Source: an uncultured Roseburia sp. (GTDB lineage Bacteria; Bacillota; Clostridia; Lachnospirales; Lachnospiraceae). Taken from it: a stretch of DNA of 33,002 nt. The position numbers were made by a program, and so were the translations under genes. Below, in pieces: positions 1 to 7,175 of this stretch. Position 1 is the stretch's first letter. Each line of letters starts with the position of its first letter. The notes below the pieces were generated by a model. The model had not been told where the DNA came from. It did no database searches and saw only the letters and a list, made by a program, of their open reading frames with translations. The stretch covers positions 1 to 33,002 of the forward strand of contig CAJUNX010000046.1 of NCBI GenBank assembly GCA_910587865.1, given 5' to 3'.

Positions 1-47
1 GAGATGATACTGGGTGACTGGAGTTCAGACGTGTGCTCTTCCGATCT
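1..47 (+). other. Illumina adapter/index contamination at contig end
   Basis: Bases 14-47 match the Illumina TruSeq read-2 adapter, beginning GTGACTGGAGTTC and ending GCTCTTCCGATCT. Bases 1-5 (GAGAT) match the end of the P7 primer, and 6-13 (GATACTGG) sit where the 8-base i7 index belongs. Translated, this gives the well-known artefact peptide TGVQTCALPI, so the open frame at 14-250 on the + strand is not a gene. Genomic sequence begins at about 48. Confidence 0.97.
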
Positions 48-598
48 TCTCCACGATATTCGCCATTCACATAAAGGATATGCTCCCCATCTTCAAAAGA
101 TTTACCCGTTGCAAGGTTTATTCTCTCAATCGGGTAAATAGCTTCACCCTGACCATAAAAATCTTTTTCAATGATAAAAATTGTATATGTGTCCGGCAAT
201 TCTTTAAATTCCTGACCGGAATGGAGATTCTCTATATCCATTACACTTGAATGATACCTTGCTCTGTGTGGGTCTGCTCCCTTGTCCTGCCTTTGGACTT
301 CCAGATCATATTTTTTTCCAACTGAATCTGTTCCATATGCGTCCAAACAGATAGAACGTGCTCCAGCCAATCTCTTCATATCCTTCTGTGTTTCACAATC
401 AGTAATAATTAAATCCGGTTTATCTGTGATAATGCGCAACACAAATTCAGCCAGTGGAATATTGTCTTTAAAAAGACAACGCATGAAATCATCATCGATT
501 GGTCGTAAACCTCTTAAACGCTGTAAATCTTCCTGATATTGCTGTTCCGTCACTGTCAATCTTCCCACCTGCTTTCCCTTCTGTTTTCGTATCTCCAT
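48..598 (-). CDS. Rpn / PD-(D/E)XK nuclease-family transposase-like protein, 3'-truncated by contig end
   Basis: Reading leftward from ATG 598, the frame stays open for about 183 codons and runs into the adapter, so the C-terminus is missing. The N-terminal part contains RPIDDDFMRCLFKDN. The nuclease core is ICLDAYGTDS followed by YDLEVQR, the D...(D/E)xQ arrangement of Rpn-type recombination-promoting nucleases. Next come HRARYHSSVMD and ELPDTYTIFIIEKDFYG, both typical of the family. An AGGAGG site lies at 610-615, 11 bases before the ATG; an ATG at 606 closer to it is out of frame and soon stops. Rpn proteins make DNA breaks that promote recombination and are common in gut Clostridia. Family call is confident; activity cannot be judged without the C-terminus. 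Confidence 0.82.
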
Positions 599-625
599 AC
601 TACCATAAACCTCCTGATTTTACAA

Positions 626-656
626 GCCGGGAGCCAGCGCATTTCTGATTCCCGGC
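626..656 (-). terminator. Hairpin, possible weak terminator after the tnpW fragment
   Basis: GCCGGGA (626-632) pairs with TCCCGGC (650-656) around a 17-base loop. It lies just downstream of the tnpW stop and upstream of the Rpn gene. There is no clear U-tract on the minus strand, so terminator function is uncertain. Confidence 0.35.
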
Positions 657-674
657 CTGTTTCTATTATCGTTT

Positions 675-812
675 TTACATCTGCTGTATCTCATTTTTCA
701 GCATACGCTTGATTTTGTCGCTCATGGTTTCCTTGCTGGTCTTGCTGAAATGAACCCTCACAATGTAGGTAGTCCGACCTATCTTCTTCACCAGTGCGGG
801 AACGTCCTTATC
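675..812 (-). pseudogene. tnpW: 3' fragment of transposon-encoded TnpW
   Basis: The last 45 codons of a TnpW-like protein are present, ending at TAA 675-677. They include DKDVPALVKKIGRTTYIV, VHFSKTSKETM and DKIKRMLKNE. TnpW is a small protein carried by conjugative and mobilisable elements of Clostridiales; its biochemical role is not established. The start and N-terminal part are absent: upstream of about 812-830 the DNA encodes the N-terminus of a panE-like gene in a different frame. The open frame could extend slightly upstream of 812. It marks one edge of a mobile-element insertion or deletion. Confidence 0.72.
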
Positions 813-1036
813 ACCAGATCCATCTGACCGATTTCTCCCGCATCACAAACCGCTTTGGGATGAAATGTCTCGTCTCCCCACTCCTCCCGGATCCTGATGC
901 CATCCAGATTTATTTTGTCCACCTTCTTCTGATCCGTCTCCACCAGCCAGACATCGTTGTGCCGGGACAGATAACCGCCAAACAGCGATCCCATCGCTCC
1001 GGCACCGAGTATCGCAATTCTCATTCTATCCGCCAT
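788..1036 (-). pseudogene. panE: panE-like 2-dehydropantoate 2-reductase, 5' fragment fused to element DNA
   Basis: The frame encodes MRIAILGAGAMGSLFGGYLS, the GxGxxG NADP-binding loop of the ketopantoate reductase family, then continues to MDLVI. In normal members another 200 or more residues follow. Here homology stops at about 809-830 and the frame ends a few codons later at 788-790, inside the tnpW sequence. About 75 of roughly 300 residues remain, without the catalytic C-terminal domain, so the gene is broken. The start is ATG 1036 or ATG 1024; neither has a strong ribosome-binding site. LacI-type operators sit upstream, so the intact gene was probably under the LacI regulator at 1709-2695. 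Such paralogues are often in sugar-acid gene sets rather than pantothenate synthesis. Confidence 0.75.
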
Positions 1037-1138
1037 TCCTGCGCCGCTTTTGCACATAACAGGTTTGTGGCAAGCAGCGCGCAGACACAACCCCCGCGAT
1101 GGAACACCGCAATGTCCCATCTATTGTCCCTTATGTTT

Positions 1139-1171
1139 TGATATCGATTGCATTTTTGCGATCGATTGCAA
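1139..1171 (-). promoter_or_regulatory. Two LacI-family operators at the panE-fragment promoter
   Basis: TATCGATTGCA (1142-1152) is followed by TTGCGATCGATTGCAA (1156-1171), a near-perfect palindrome with one mismatched pair centred on CGAT. The first core is identical to the one at 2779-2789 beside the lacI gene. Both sites lie at or just after the predicted transcription start, a position suited to repression. Confidence 0.68.
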
Positions 1172-1175
1172 TAAC

Positions 1176-1205
1176 ACAGTAACATTAAAAGTCTTCTCTT
1201 GTCAA
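1176..1205 (-). promoter_or_regulatory. Predicted promoter of the panE fragment
   Basis: A perfect TTGACA box on the minus strand (1200-1205) is followed after 18 bases by TACTGT (1176-1181), preceded by TG in extended -10 position. The -10 is weak; the adjoining operators support a regulated promoter here. Confidence 0.5.
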
Positions 1206-1386
1206 GCAGTTTTATAAATTTTGTTCAGTTATTATTCTTTCAGCAGGTCTTTTTTTGTAATTTTTTTGAAGTCTCTGCGATTTTTTCTCTTTTCCCAACG
1301 ACTTTTTGACTGAAAACAAGATATGATTCATCGATTTTTCATTTGTTTATAGAAAAAAGCAACTGATCTTTTTCGTAAAATCATCC
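1206..1386. other. AT-rich intergenic stretch, no gene seen
   Basis: The stretch is T-rich on the + strand with many stops in all frames. I see no ribosome-binding site plus open frame, no RNA gene and no repeat, apart from sequence leading into the hairpin at 1387. Confidence 0.6.
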
Positions 1387-1452
1387 TAAAATCAAAGAAC
1401 GAATCCCCCGACTGTGCAGCCGCACGGTTGGGGGATTCGTTCTTTGATTTTA
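1387..1452. terminator. 31-bp hairpin, probable bidirectional terminator
   Basis: Bases 1387-1417 pair with 1422-1452 around the four-base loop 1418-1421. The GC core (CCCCC/GGGGG plus GTGC/GCAC) sits inside long AT arms whose T-rich sides act as a U-tract in either direction. Only two pairs are G-T on the + strand. It lies downstream of the lacI gene and upstream of the panE-fragment promoter, so termination of lacI transcripts is the simplest role. Confidence 0.6.
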
Positions 1453-1708
1453 TAGATTACTCATATACTTTGCCTGCAGGCATTATAGCATATGCAGATC
1501 TGATCTGCAATATGCTTTCTGGCATATTTCCTTCTGGCATTTCTCCTTTGGTACAACGAATAATAAATAACGAACTCCCTGACCTGCCTGATGTTTCATC
1601 TGCGGCGTTGTCGTCAGTCAACGCAGCCACCGCTTCGCCTCATTCCTCCGCCCTGCATATGAAACAATCATTCTGCGTCAATGTATCAGAAACTTATTTT
1701 CCGTTGTA
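1453..1708. other. Intergenic stretch with palindrome and promoter-like sequence
   Basis: An imperfect palindrome (AGCATATGCAGATC and its complement, one bulge) spans 1487-1516. On the minus strand a perfect TATAAT (1482-1487) lies 17 bases after TTGCAG (1505-1510), so a short transcript could start near 1475 and run through the 1387-1452 hairpin. Short inverted repeats (GCGTTG/CAACGC and GTTTCAT/ATGAAAC) occur between 1590 and 1675. The + strand frame at 1428-1712 has no ribosome-binding site and starts inside the hairpin, so I do not call it a gene. Confidence 0.4.
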
Positions 1709-2695
1709 CTAGGTCGTCTCCCGCTCTACAACCGACGAGAACACCATCATTTTCTCCGTCACATTCCGCCCCTCTAAAAGATCCACAAGGAAACGCGATG
1801 CCATCAGACTCAGCTCCGGCAGTTTATTGTCCAGCGACGTGATCTTCGGCGTGCTGAATTCCGCGTAGATCGAATTGTCGATTCCGGTATAGGCCACCTG
1901 ATCCGGCACGGAACAGTTCATGTCAAGCAGCGCTCTCCCCCCGCCGGAGGCCAGAAGGTCCACGCTGTAAATAATGCCGTCGGTCTGCGGATGCTCCTGC
2001 ATCAGCCGCCTTGTCACATCATATGCGCTCTCAATCGTTGTCTCTGCGTCGTAGATCAGCGCCGGTCCCTCAATCCCCTGACGCGCCAGTTCCTCCTCAA
2101 ATCCCTGGATCTTAAGGCGGTTGCTCGGCGTATAGCAGTTATTCACAAACGCGAGGCGCCGGTGTCCTTTTTCCACCAGAAGCTTTACCAGCGCCGACAC
2201 CCCGGAGCGCTCGTCGGCCAGCACGCCGCGGACATTCGGCATCTCTAAATATCCGTTCACCATGATCACAGGGATCTTCGGCATAAACCGTCTGATCGCC
2301 TCCTCCACCTCTTTTGTCTGAAAGGTGGAGCCGATCATCACGACCCCTTCCACCCTGCGCTGGCTTAAGATCTGTATATACTCTGTCTTCTCCTCCGATT
2401 CAGAGCCTGTGTTAAAAATAATACAGCAGTAGCCTAGTTTGGCAAATTCTTTTTCTACCGTGTATGCGCCGTCCGTGTAATGAACGTTTCTGATATCCGC
2501 CACCAGAATGCCGATCAGACGGTTCTTCTGCTTGATCAGTCCCCTGGCTGTCTCGTCTGGAGAATAGTTATATTTTTCCAAAAGCCCGACTATTTTTTCT
2601 TTCGTTAAGGGATGTACCCCGGGCTTGCCGTTTACTACTCTGGATACCGTACTGGCCGAAACGCCGGCCTCTTTCGCAATGTCATATATTGTCAT
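1709..2695 (-). CDS. LacI-family transcriptional regulator
   Basis: A 328-residue repressor of standard LacI length. Residues 1-50 form the LacI helix-turn-helix (MTIYDIAKEAGVSASTVSRV) with the hinge. From about residue 60 (LIGILVADI) to the end is a periplasmic-binding-like effector domain, including GVVMIGS, GHRRLAFVNN and VAYTGIDNS. The start has an AGGGGG site 7-8 bases upstream. The gene is divergent from the cupin gene at 2864. The shared region carries the same operator core found at the panE fragment, so the protein probably represses the cupin gene, the panE-like gene and perhaps itself. The effector is unknown; a sugar or sugar acid is likely from family precedent. The C-terminal domain looks complete. 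Confidence 0.92.
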   Translation of the reverse strand: MTIYDIAKEAGVSASTVSRVVNGKPGVHPLTKEKIVGLLEKYNYSPDETARGLIKQKNRLIGILVADIRNVHYTDGAYTVEKEFAKLGYCCIIFNTGSESEEKTEYIQILSQRRVEGVVMIGSTFQTKEVEEAIRRFMPKIPVIMVNGYLEMPNVRGVLADERSGVSALVKLLVEKGHRRLAFVNNCYTPSNRLKIQGFEEELARQGIEGPALIYDAETTIESAYDVTRRLMQEHPQTDGIIYSVDLLASGGGRALLDMNCSVPDQVAYTGIDNSIYAEFSTPKITSLDNKLPELSLMASRFLVDLLEGRNVTEKMMVFSSVVERETT

Positions 2696-2716
2696 GTGTC
2701 GTCCCCCTTACCTCCA

Positions 2717-2745
2717 ATTATTCCCTGTTTTCCCCGGCTTGTCAA
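2717..2745 (-). promoter_or_regulatory. Promoter of the lacI-family gene
   Basis: TTGACA (2740-2745) and AATAAT (2717-2722) are separated by 17 bases on the minus strand, near consensus. Transcription would start about 15 bases before the ATG at 2695, so AGGGGG at 2703-2708 rather than the upstream GGAGG is the likely ribosome-binding site. Confidence 0.65.
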
Positions 2746-2776
2746 CCCGGTTTGTCGTTTGACCGGCCTCTTTTCT

Positions 2777-2790
2777 GGTATCGATTGCAA
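2777..2790 (+). promoter_or_regulatory. LacI-type operator between lacI and cupin promoters
   Basis: TATCGATTGCA at 2779-2789 is identical in all 11 positions to the site at 1142-1152 and matches 10 of 11 at 1160-1170. It lies 9 bases upstream of the cupin -35 box and 33 bases upstream of the lacI -35 box, so one repressor could affect both promoters. Confidence 0.65.
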
Positions 2791-2798
2791 AAAAATCC

Positions 2799-2827
2799 TT
2801 GACAAAATCTGTCTGACATTTTAACAT
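2799..2827 (+). promoter_or_regulatory. Promoter of the cupin gene
   Basis: TTGACA (2799-2804), a 17-base spacer and TAACAT (2822-2827), a strong sigma-A match. The transcript would start about 30 bases before the ATG at 2864. Confidence 0.7.
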
Positions 2828-2863
2828 AGGTATCAGAAAAATACAGAATACGGAGGAATCTTT

Positions 2864-3238
2864 ATGGTACGAAAAGCGAATCAGAAACAGGTGGAGCACA
2901 AACCGGCACCGTTTAACGGAACCGGTGACATCACGGTACGTCATCTGTTAAACGGGCCAGAAGAAATGTATGACAGAGGCCGTGTGTTTGCGCACAGCAC
3001 GCTTGCTCCCGGCTGTGCGATCGGCTATCATGTCCACACGAATGAATCCGAGACCTATTATATTTACAGCGGCAGCGGAGAATTCAATGACAACGGCACC
3101 GCCGTGCCGGTTTCCGCCGGGGATGTCACCTTCACCGGCGCAGGCGAGGGACACGCGCTGAAAAATACCGGTGATGTGCCGCTTGAGTTCATCGCACTGA
3201 TTCTGTACCGGCAGGATGCGCCTGACGCCGCAGAATAG
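2864..3238 (+). CDS. Small single-domain cupin protein
   Basis: 124 residues forming one cupin barrel. Motif 1 is visible around residues 50-72 as GCAIGYHVHTNESETYYI, with two histidines and glutamates able to hold a metal. Motif 2 is AGDVTFTGAGEGHALKNTG, with the third histidine. There is no second domain and no DNA-binding part. CGGAGG lies 8-9 bases before the ATG. Small cupins of this type bind or isomerise sugars and small acids, or are of unknown function. Placement under a LacI-type operator, like a panE-like gene, suggests a part in sugar or sugar-acid metabolism; the reaction cannot be read from the sequence. A terminator follows, so it is transcribed alone. Confidence 0.82.
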   Translation: MVRKANQKQVEHKPAPFNGTGDITVRHLLNGPEEMYDRGRVFAHSTLAPGCAIGYHVHTNESETYYIYSGSGEFNDNGTAVPVSAGDVTFTGAGEGHALKNTGDVPLEFIALILYRQDAPDAAE

Positions 3239-3264
3239 GTCATTTCCATGTAATCGGTCCGTCA

Positions 3265-3312
3265 CGTCACCCGGACGCAGACCGGCAGGGCCGGCGTCTG
3301 AGTGACGTTTCA
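3265..3312 (+). terminator. Terminator after the cupin gene
   Basis: CGTCAC (3265-3270) pairs with GTGACG (3302-3307), and inside it CGGACGC (3272-3278) pairs with GCGTCTG (3294-3300). A T-rich tail (TTTCATTT) follows on the + strand. It separates the cupin gene from the converging deacetylase gene. Confidence 0.65.
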
Positions 3313-3347
3313 TTTCAGGCAGTCCCCGGCTGATCCGGCGGTATCCG

Positions 3348-4175
3348 TCACGACGCGCCGGTCAGATCGGAGAGCGGCCGGAATTCATACCCCATCTCCT
3401 CCCATTTTGTCAGAAGCTCATCTAAAATCTCGCCGTTCGTCTCTGACGTGCTGTGCAGAAGCACGATTGCGCCCGGATGGATCCGCCCGGTCAGTTTTTC
3501 AAACGCCTCTTCTCTGGTCGGCTGATCGTCCACGTTCCAGTCCACATAGGCAAGGCTCCAGAAAAAGGTGGAGTATCCCAGTTCTTTCGCCATGGATAAG
3601 TTTTCCCTGCTGTATTTTCCCTGGGGCGGACGGTAATATTTTGCCAGTTCGCTGCCCGTCGTTTCATAGAACAGCTGTTCCACATCCTCCATTTCTTTCC
3701 GAAACGAACCGATATCTGCAATCGAGGACATATCCGGGTGGTGATAGGTATGATTGCCGACCGCGTGCCCGTCCTTTACCATCCGCTGTACAATCTCTGG
3801 CGCGCTCTCCAGGAAATGACCGACAACGAAAAAGGTAGCCGGCGCATTGTGCTTTTTCAGCGCGTCGAGAATCGGCTCCGTATTGCCGTTTTCATACCCG
3901 CAGTCAAAGGTCAGATAGATCACCTTTTTTTCCGGGCTGCCGACATAGTAAGCATTGTACTGTTTCAGCTCCTTCGCCGATGCATTGCCCGTCGGCTGCG
4001 TTCCTTCCGCGCCAAAGCCGAGTCCCCAGTTCTCCGACTGTCCTGACACCGCCATAGCTCCGATGGTCCGCTCCGTCTTCACCTTCGCGATCTCCCAGCC
4101 GGATAAAAACATCAGTGAAAAAACAAATGCGAGGATCAGACCTTTTTTACAACGATTTTTCATAGCTCCATCCAA
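3348..4175 (-). CDS. pdaA: PdaA-like polysaccharide (peptidoglycan) deacetylase
   Basis: 275 residues. A short basic N-terminus and a hydrophobic segment (GLILAFVFSLMFLSG, about 13-27) form a signal anchor, placing the enzyme outside the membrane. The NodB domain spans about 85-265: motif 1 is TFDCGYENGN, with the second Asp replaced by Cys-Gly-Tyr as in PdaA enzymes; motif 2 is GHAVGNHTYHHPD with its two metal histidines; motif 3 is YYRPPQGKYS; the end carries GAIVLLHST. PdaA removes acetyl groups from muramic acid during formation of muramic delta-lactam in spore cortex. The start is ATG 4175, with AAGAGA about 9 bases upstream; ATG 4163 is an alternative. It has its own promoter and converges on the cupin gene. 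Confidence 0.88.
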   Translation of the reverse strand: MDGAMKNRCKKGLILAFVFSLMFLSGWEIAKVKTERTIGAMAVSGQSENWGLGFGAEGTQPTGNASAKELKQYNAYYVGSPEKKVIYLTFDCGYENGNTEPILDALKKHNAPATFFVVGHFLESAPEIVQRMVKDGHAVGNHTYHHPDMSSIADIGSFRKEMEDVEQLFYETTGSELAKYYRPPQGKYSRENLSMAKELGYSTFFWSLAYVDWNVDDQPTREEAFEKLTGRIHPGAIVLLHSTSETNGEILDELLTKWEEMGYEFRPLSDLTGAS

Positions 4176-4189
4176 ACAGATCTCTTTGC

Positions 4190-4219
4190 ATTATATATAT
4201 GTGACAGGACTTTTGTCCC
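4190..4219 (-). promoter_or_regulatory. Promoter of the deacetylase gene
   Basis: Minus-strand TATAAT (4190-4195) is preceded by GGGACA (4214-4219) with an 18-base spacer. The -10 is perfect and the -35 matches four of six. Confidence 0.5.
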
Positions 4220-4247
4220 ATGCGTTCCACCTATGTCCGGATGCCTG

Positions 4248-7175
4248 TCAGCCGTTATTCTGATATCCGCATTTCGGGCAGATGCTGCCGCCCTGATATT
4301 CAAAGCCGCAGCGGAAACAGCAGATCGTATCATGGTGCTCCTTCGCCAGGTATGTCAGCTTTCTGGAATCCGGCTTTTCCTGCAGATAACGCACAAATTC
4401 ATCCAGCACATTCGCGTAGGCTGTGAGCTCCTTTGTATCCACCGCGTACGGAATCTTTGTCTTCGTCCCGTTTTTTTCCACTACGGTCACCCCCCTGTTT
4501 AAAAGGCCGGTGGACGCCCGTATCCCCGCAATCGAGGTGACCGGTATCCCGTATGCGTTCAGCATCGTACTGTAAAACAGATGATCGGGCGTTAAGATCA
4601 TGCCCTCCTTTCCGCTCTGTCCCCGGGCCGTATCGACCAGCAGAATCGGGTATTCAAACAGTCCGCGGTCCGCCGCGTAGCAGGCCATCGCATAGTCAAA
4701 AATCCCGGTCTCCTGCTCTGCAGCCTGTTTTAACATCACTTTTCTCGCCGGATAAAAATGATGTCTCGCATTTTCCCCGATCCCCGCTTCGGCGAGTTCC
4801 GCAGAAAGCTTCTGCACCAGCAGTTCGCACTCGTCGGTTTTTACCTTCTGAAGGCGCTTTGTCAGCGACCGCAGCGTGTCTTTTTTTAATTCCGGCAGGA
4901 AATCCCCCTGTGAGATCTTCTCATATGCCTCCATCCCCTCCTCGAATGTCATCTGCATCGGATTCGGGCAGAATTCCGCGATCCGCTCCATATCAAGCTC
5001 TTTTATTTTTTCCTTTGTTTTTTCCACATAGGGCGCGTACAGCTCCGGCAGAAAATCCCCGTTCTCCAGCTTTTCTATCAGACCGGTCAGATCTTCCCTG
5101 CTGATTTTGCGCGCCCGCTTTACCAGGTTCGCGATCTCCTGGCGTTCCGCCGCCTCTCTGCTTTTATTCAGACGCTCCTCATACGGCGTGAGATCCACAC
5201 CCTCATACGAACGGATGCGCCCCAGATATGTCTGATAGCGGGCACGGTCCAGGCCGGCCGGCATCGTGCGCACCAGCTGCTCCACCTCACGCGCCGCCTG
5301 CCGCTGCATCATCGACGTAAGCCGCTCGCGCAGCGGCGCTTTCTGCTCTGGCATAAGGTCAGCCGCCTCGATCTCGTCATAGACGCGCTTTATTACCGCA
5401 TAGGTTTTGTCCGCGCAGGCGTCCGCTTTTTTCGTGAGTCCCGCAATCAGTCCTGCGGACAGACGCTGTTTTACTTTGGACAAAAAAGCATCCCGCTGCG
5501 CCGGTATCAGCTGCTTCTCCTGATCAAGCTGATGTTTTAATTCGCGCAGCTGCCGGTCGGAATAACGGTCGAGCATCTGCATCCGCGCCTCATATTTTTT
5601 CCTGGTATGCTCCTGTTCCGGCGTTTCGCCGTTTCCTCTGTCCGTGGAACCGGCCGGTTCTTCCTCTGCCCCCGCAGACGCCGGCCGGCCGGCATTGTCC
5701 TCGGCGGTTCCCGGCATTCTGTCCCCTCGTCTCTTTGCAGATCCGCTGCTCTCCAGACTGCCGTTTCCCGGTTTCCCGGACGCTCCGCCGTTTCCCTGCC
5801 GTTCGGACGATTCCCGTTTTGGAGACGTTTCATGGCGCCGGGCCGCTGTCACGTCCTCCCGGCTGCCGGCTCCCCGGATCGTTTCACTCCTCCCGGCAGA
5901 CGGCGCTCCGCCGCTCTCCCGGCTGCCGGAAGATAATGCCGTTTTTCCCGCCCCGGTTTCCGCCCAGGCGGGCCTTTCCGGCTGCTCTCCTTCGGCATTC
6001 CTGACAGTCCCTCCCGGCTGCTCCGCCCAGGCGGGCCCTTCCTGCCCTGCCGCTTCTCCCGACCCGGTTTCCGCACGTTTGCTCCCGCCCGTACGGTTTT
6101 GTCCCAACCGTTCCCTGATCCGCTCTCCGTACCGCGCCACACTTTCTTCCGGGTAAAAGCCCTCCTCCATACGCGCCACGATCTTTTCGAGCTCCTCCTC
6201 CGGCAGCTCGTTCAGCGCCTGGGCGGACTCCTCAAGGGATTCAAGCTCCCGCTCCCGCTGCTGCTGTGCCCTTTTTTTCGGATCCGCATATTCATTATAA
6301 TTATAGTTTGAAGTTTTTTCCCCGTTTCGTCCCAGGAGCCCGAGGTAATCTTCATACGCCGTCCGGTCGTCCGCAAACTCCAGCAGATACACTTCCCCCT
6401 CTCCGATCAGCCTCCCCGGAACCGGCGTGTAAAAGCTCTGACAGTTCTGACAGGTACAGGCACGCGCGAGCAGTACGCCGCCCTCATCCGTCTCAATCTG
6501 CACCTCCTTTCCCTCAGGGTAGACCGCCATGTGCAGGCGGTTTTCGCACACCGGACACAGATTCCCCGTCGCATAAAAATTGTGTCCGAGCCTGGACATG
6601 CCGCCGTCCTGCCCCCCGGACAATTCAGCTCTCCGGATCTTCATCCGTCTCCGCTTCCAGATCATCCGCCGCCACAGACCGCCGGAAGACTTCTCATCCT
6701 CCGCATCCATACGTTCCTGCTCCCGGATCAGCGCCCGGCCGACCACATCCTCGTACGTGATGCCGATCCCTCCCTGATAAAACCTGAAATGCTCCCAGGT
6801 GTAATCCGGCTCGATCGACAGCTCCCGCAGGATACCGGTAAACAGCCGGTTCAGCTCCGCAATGTCCTTATTGACCTTTATCCCCTCGATCGCGCCCCAC
6901 TTTCCAAACACATACAGGACCATATTGATCACATTCTGAAGACACACATTATCCCCGATCTGCACCGTCTGTTCCTCCGCGACGGGAATATCAATGATGT
7001 TTGTCGTTGTTTTTCTCGTGTCAAAATGAAAAAACAGGGAGCGCACTTCCCCCTGCAGGATAATATAATTGTCAATCACCGCAAAAATCCCGTTCCACTC
7101 GACCGGCGCTTTCATCGCCCCGATCATCCGCTCAAACGTCTCTCTTAATTCGTCATTTGCACGCAGTAAAATCAT
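4248..7175 (-). CDS. 975-residue protein of unknown function with two zinc-binding sites
   Basis: I do not recognise the family. Residues 1-150 form a folded N-terminal region, followed by a basic patch (RRMIWKRRRMKIRR). A four-cysteine site lies at CPVC (207-210) and CQNC (242-245). A long Gly/Ser/Ala/Glu-rich linker covers about 370-540. A helical region of repeated units follows, seen in GDFLPELYAPY and GDFLPELKKD and more weakly elsewhere. Near residues 850-940, ILTPDHLFYS, VTSIAGIRASTG and IPYAVDTKEL look like a small PH-like beta domain. The C-terminus is a zinc ribbon (CFRCGF and CPKCGY). No signal peptide or membrane segment is seen, so it is probably cytoplasmic. Its ATG overlaps the LysR stop in ATGA, with GGAGG 8 bases upstream, so the two are translationally coupled. 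Confidence 0.8.
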   Translation of the reverse strand: MILLRANDELRETFERMIGAMKAPVEWNGIFAVIDNYIILQGEVRSLFFHFDTRKTTTNIIDIPVAEEQTVQIGDNVCLQNVINMVLYVFGKWGAIEGIKVNKDIAELNRLFTGILRELSIEPDYTWEHFRFYQGGIGITYEDVVGRALIREQERMDAEDEKSSGGLWRRMIWKRRRMKIRRAELSGGQDGGMSRLGHNFYATGNLCPVCENRLHMAVYPEGKEVQIETDEGGVLLARACTCQNCQSFYTPVPGRLIGEGEVYLLEFADDRTAYEDYLGLLGRNGEKTSNYNYNEYADPKKRAQQQRERELESLEESAQALNELPEEELEKIVARMEEGFYPEESVARYGERIRERLGQNRTGGSKRAETGSGEAAGQEGPAWAEQPGGTVRNAEGEQPERPAWAETGAGKTALSSGSRESGGAPSAGRSETIRGAGSREDVTAARRHETSPKRESSERQGNGGASGKPGNGSLESSGSAKRRGDRMPGTAEDNAGRPASAGAEEEPAGSTDRGNGETPEQEHTRKKYEARMQMLDRYSDRQLRELKHQLDQEKQLIPAQRDAFLSKVKQRLSAGLIAGLTKKADACADKTYAVIKRVYDEIEAADLMPEQKAPLRERLTSMMQRQAAREVEQLVRTMPAGLDRARYQTYLGRIRSYEGVDLTPYEERLNKSREAAERQEIANLVKRARKISREDLTGLIEKLENGDFLPELYAPYVEKTKEKIKELDMERIAEFCPNPMQMTFEEGMEAYEKISQGDFLPELKKDTLRSLTKRLQKVKTDECELLVQKLSAELAEAGIGENARHHFYPARKVMLKQAAEQETGIFDYAMACYAADRGLFEYPILLVDTARGQSGKEGMILTPDHLFYSTMLNAYGIPVTSIAGIRASTGLLNRGVTVVEKNGTKTKIPYAVDTKELTAYANVLDEFVRYLQEKPDSRKLTYLAKEHHDTICCFRCGFEYQGGSICPKCGYQNNG

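Noticed and set aside
14..250. Open frame on the + strand starting MTGVQTC
   Set aside because: It begins in the Illumina adapter and runs antisense to the Rpn gene; it is an artefact.
282..536. 84-codon + strand frame
   Set aside because: It has no ribosome-binding site and lies opposite the Rpn coding frame, which has recognisable motifs.
1428..1712. 94-codon + strand frame in the panE/lacI gap
   Set aside because: It starts inside the 31-bp hairpin, has no ribosome-binding site and shows no family features.
4553..7148. Several long + strand frames opposite the 975-residue gene
   Set aside because: They are rich in Ser, Pro and Arg, as expected for the complement of GC-rich coding DNA. 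The minus-strand frame has zinc motifs and a coupled start.
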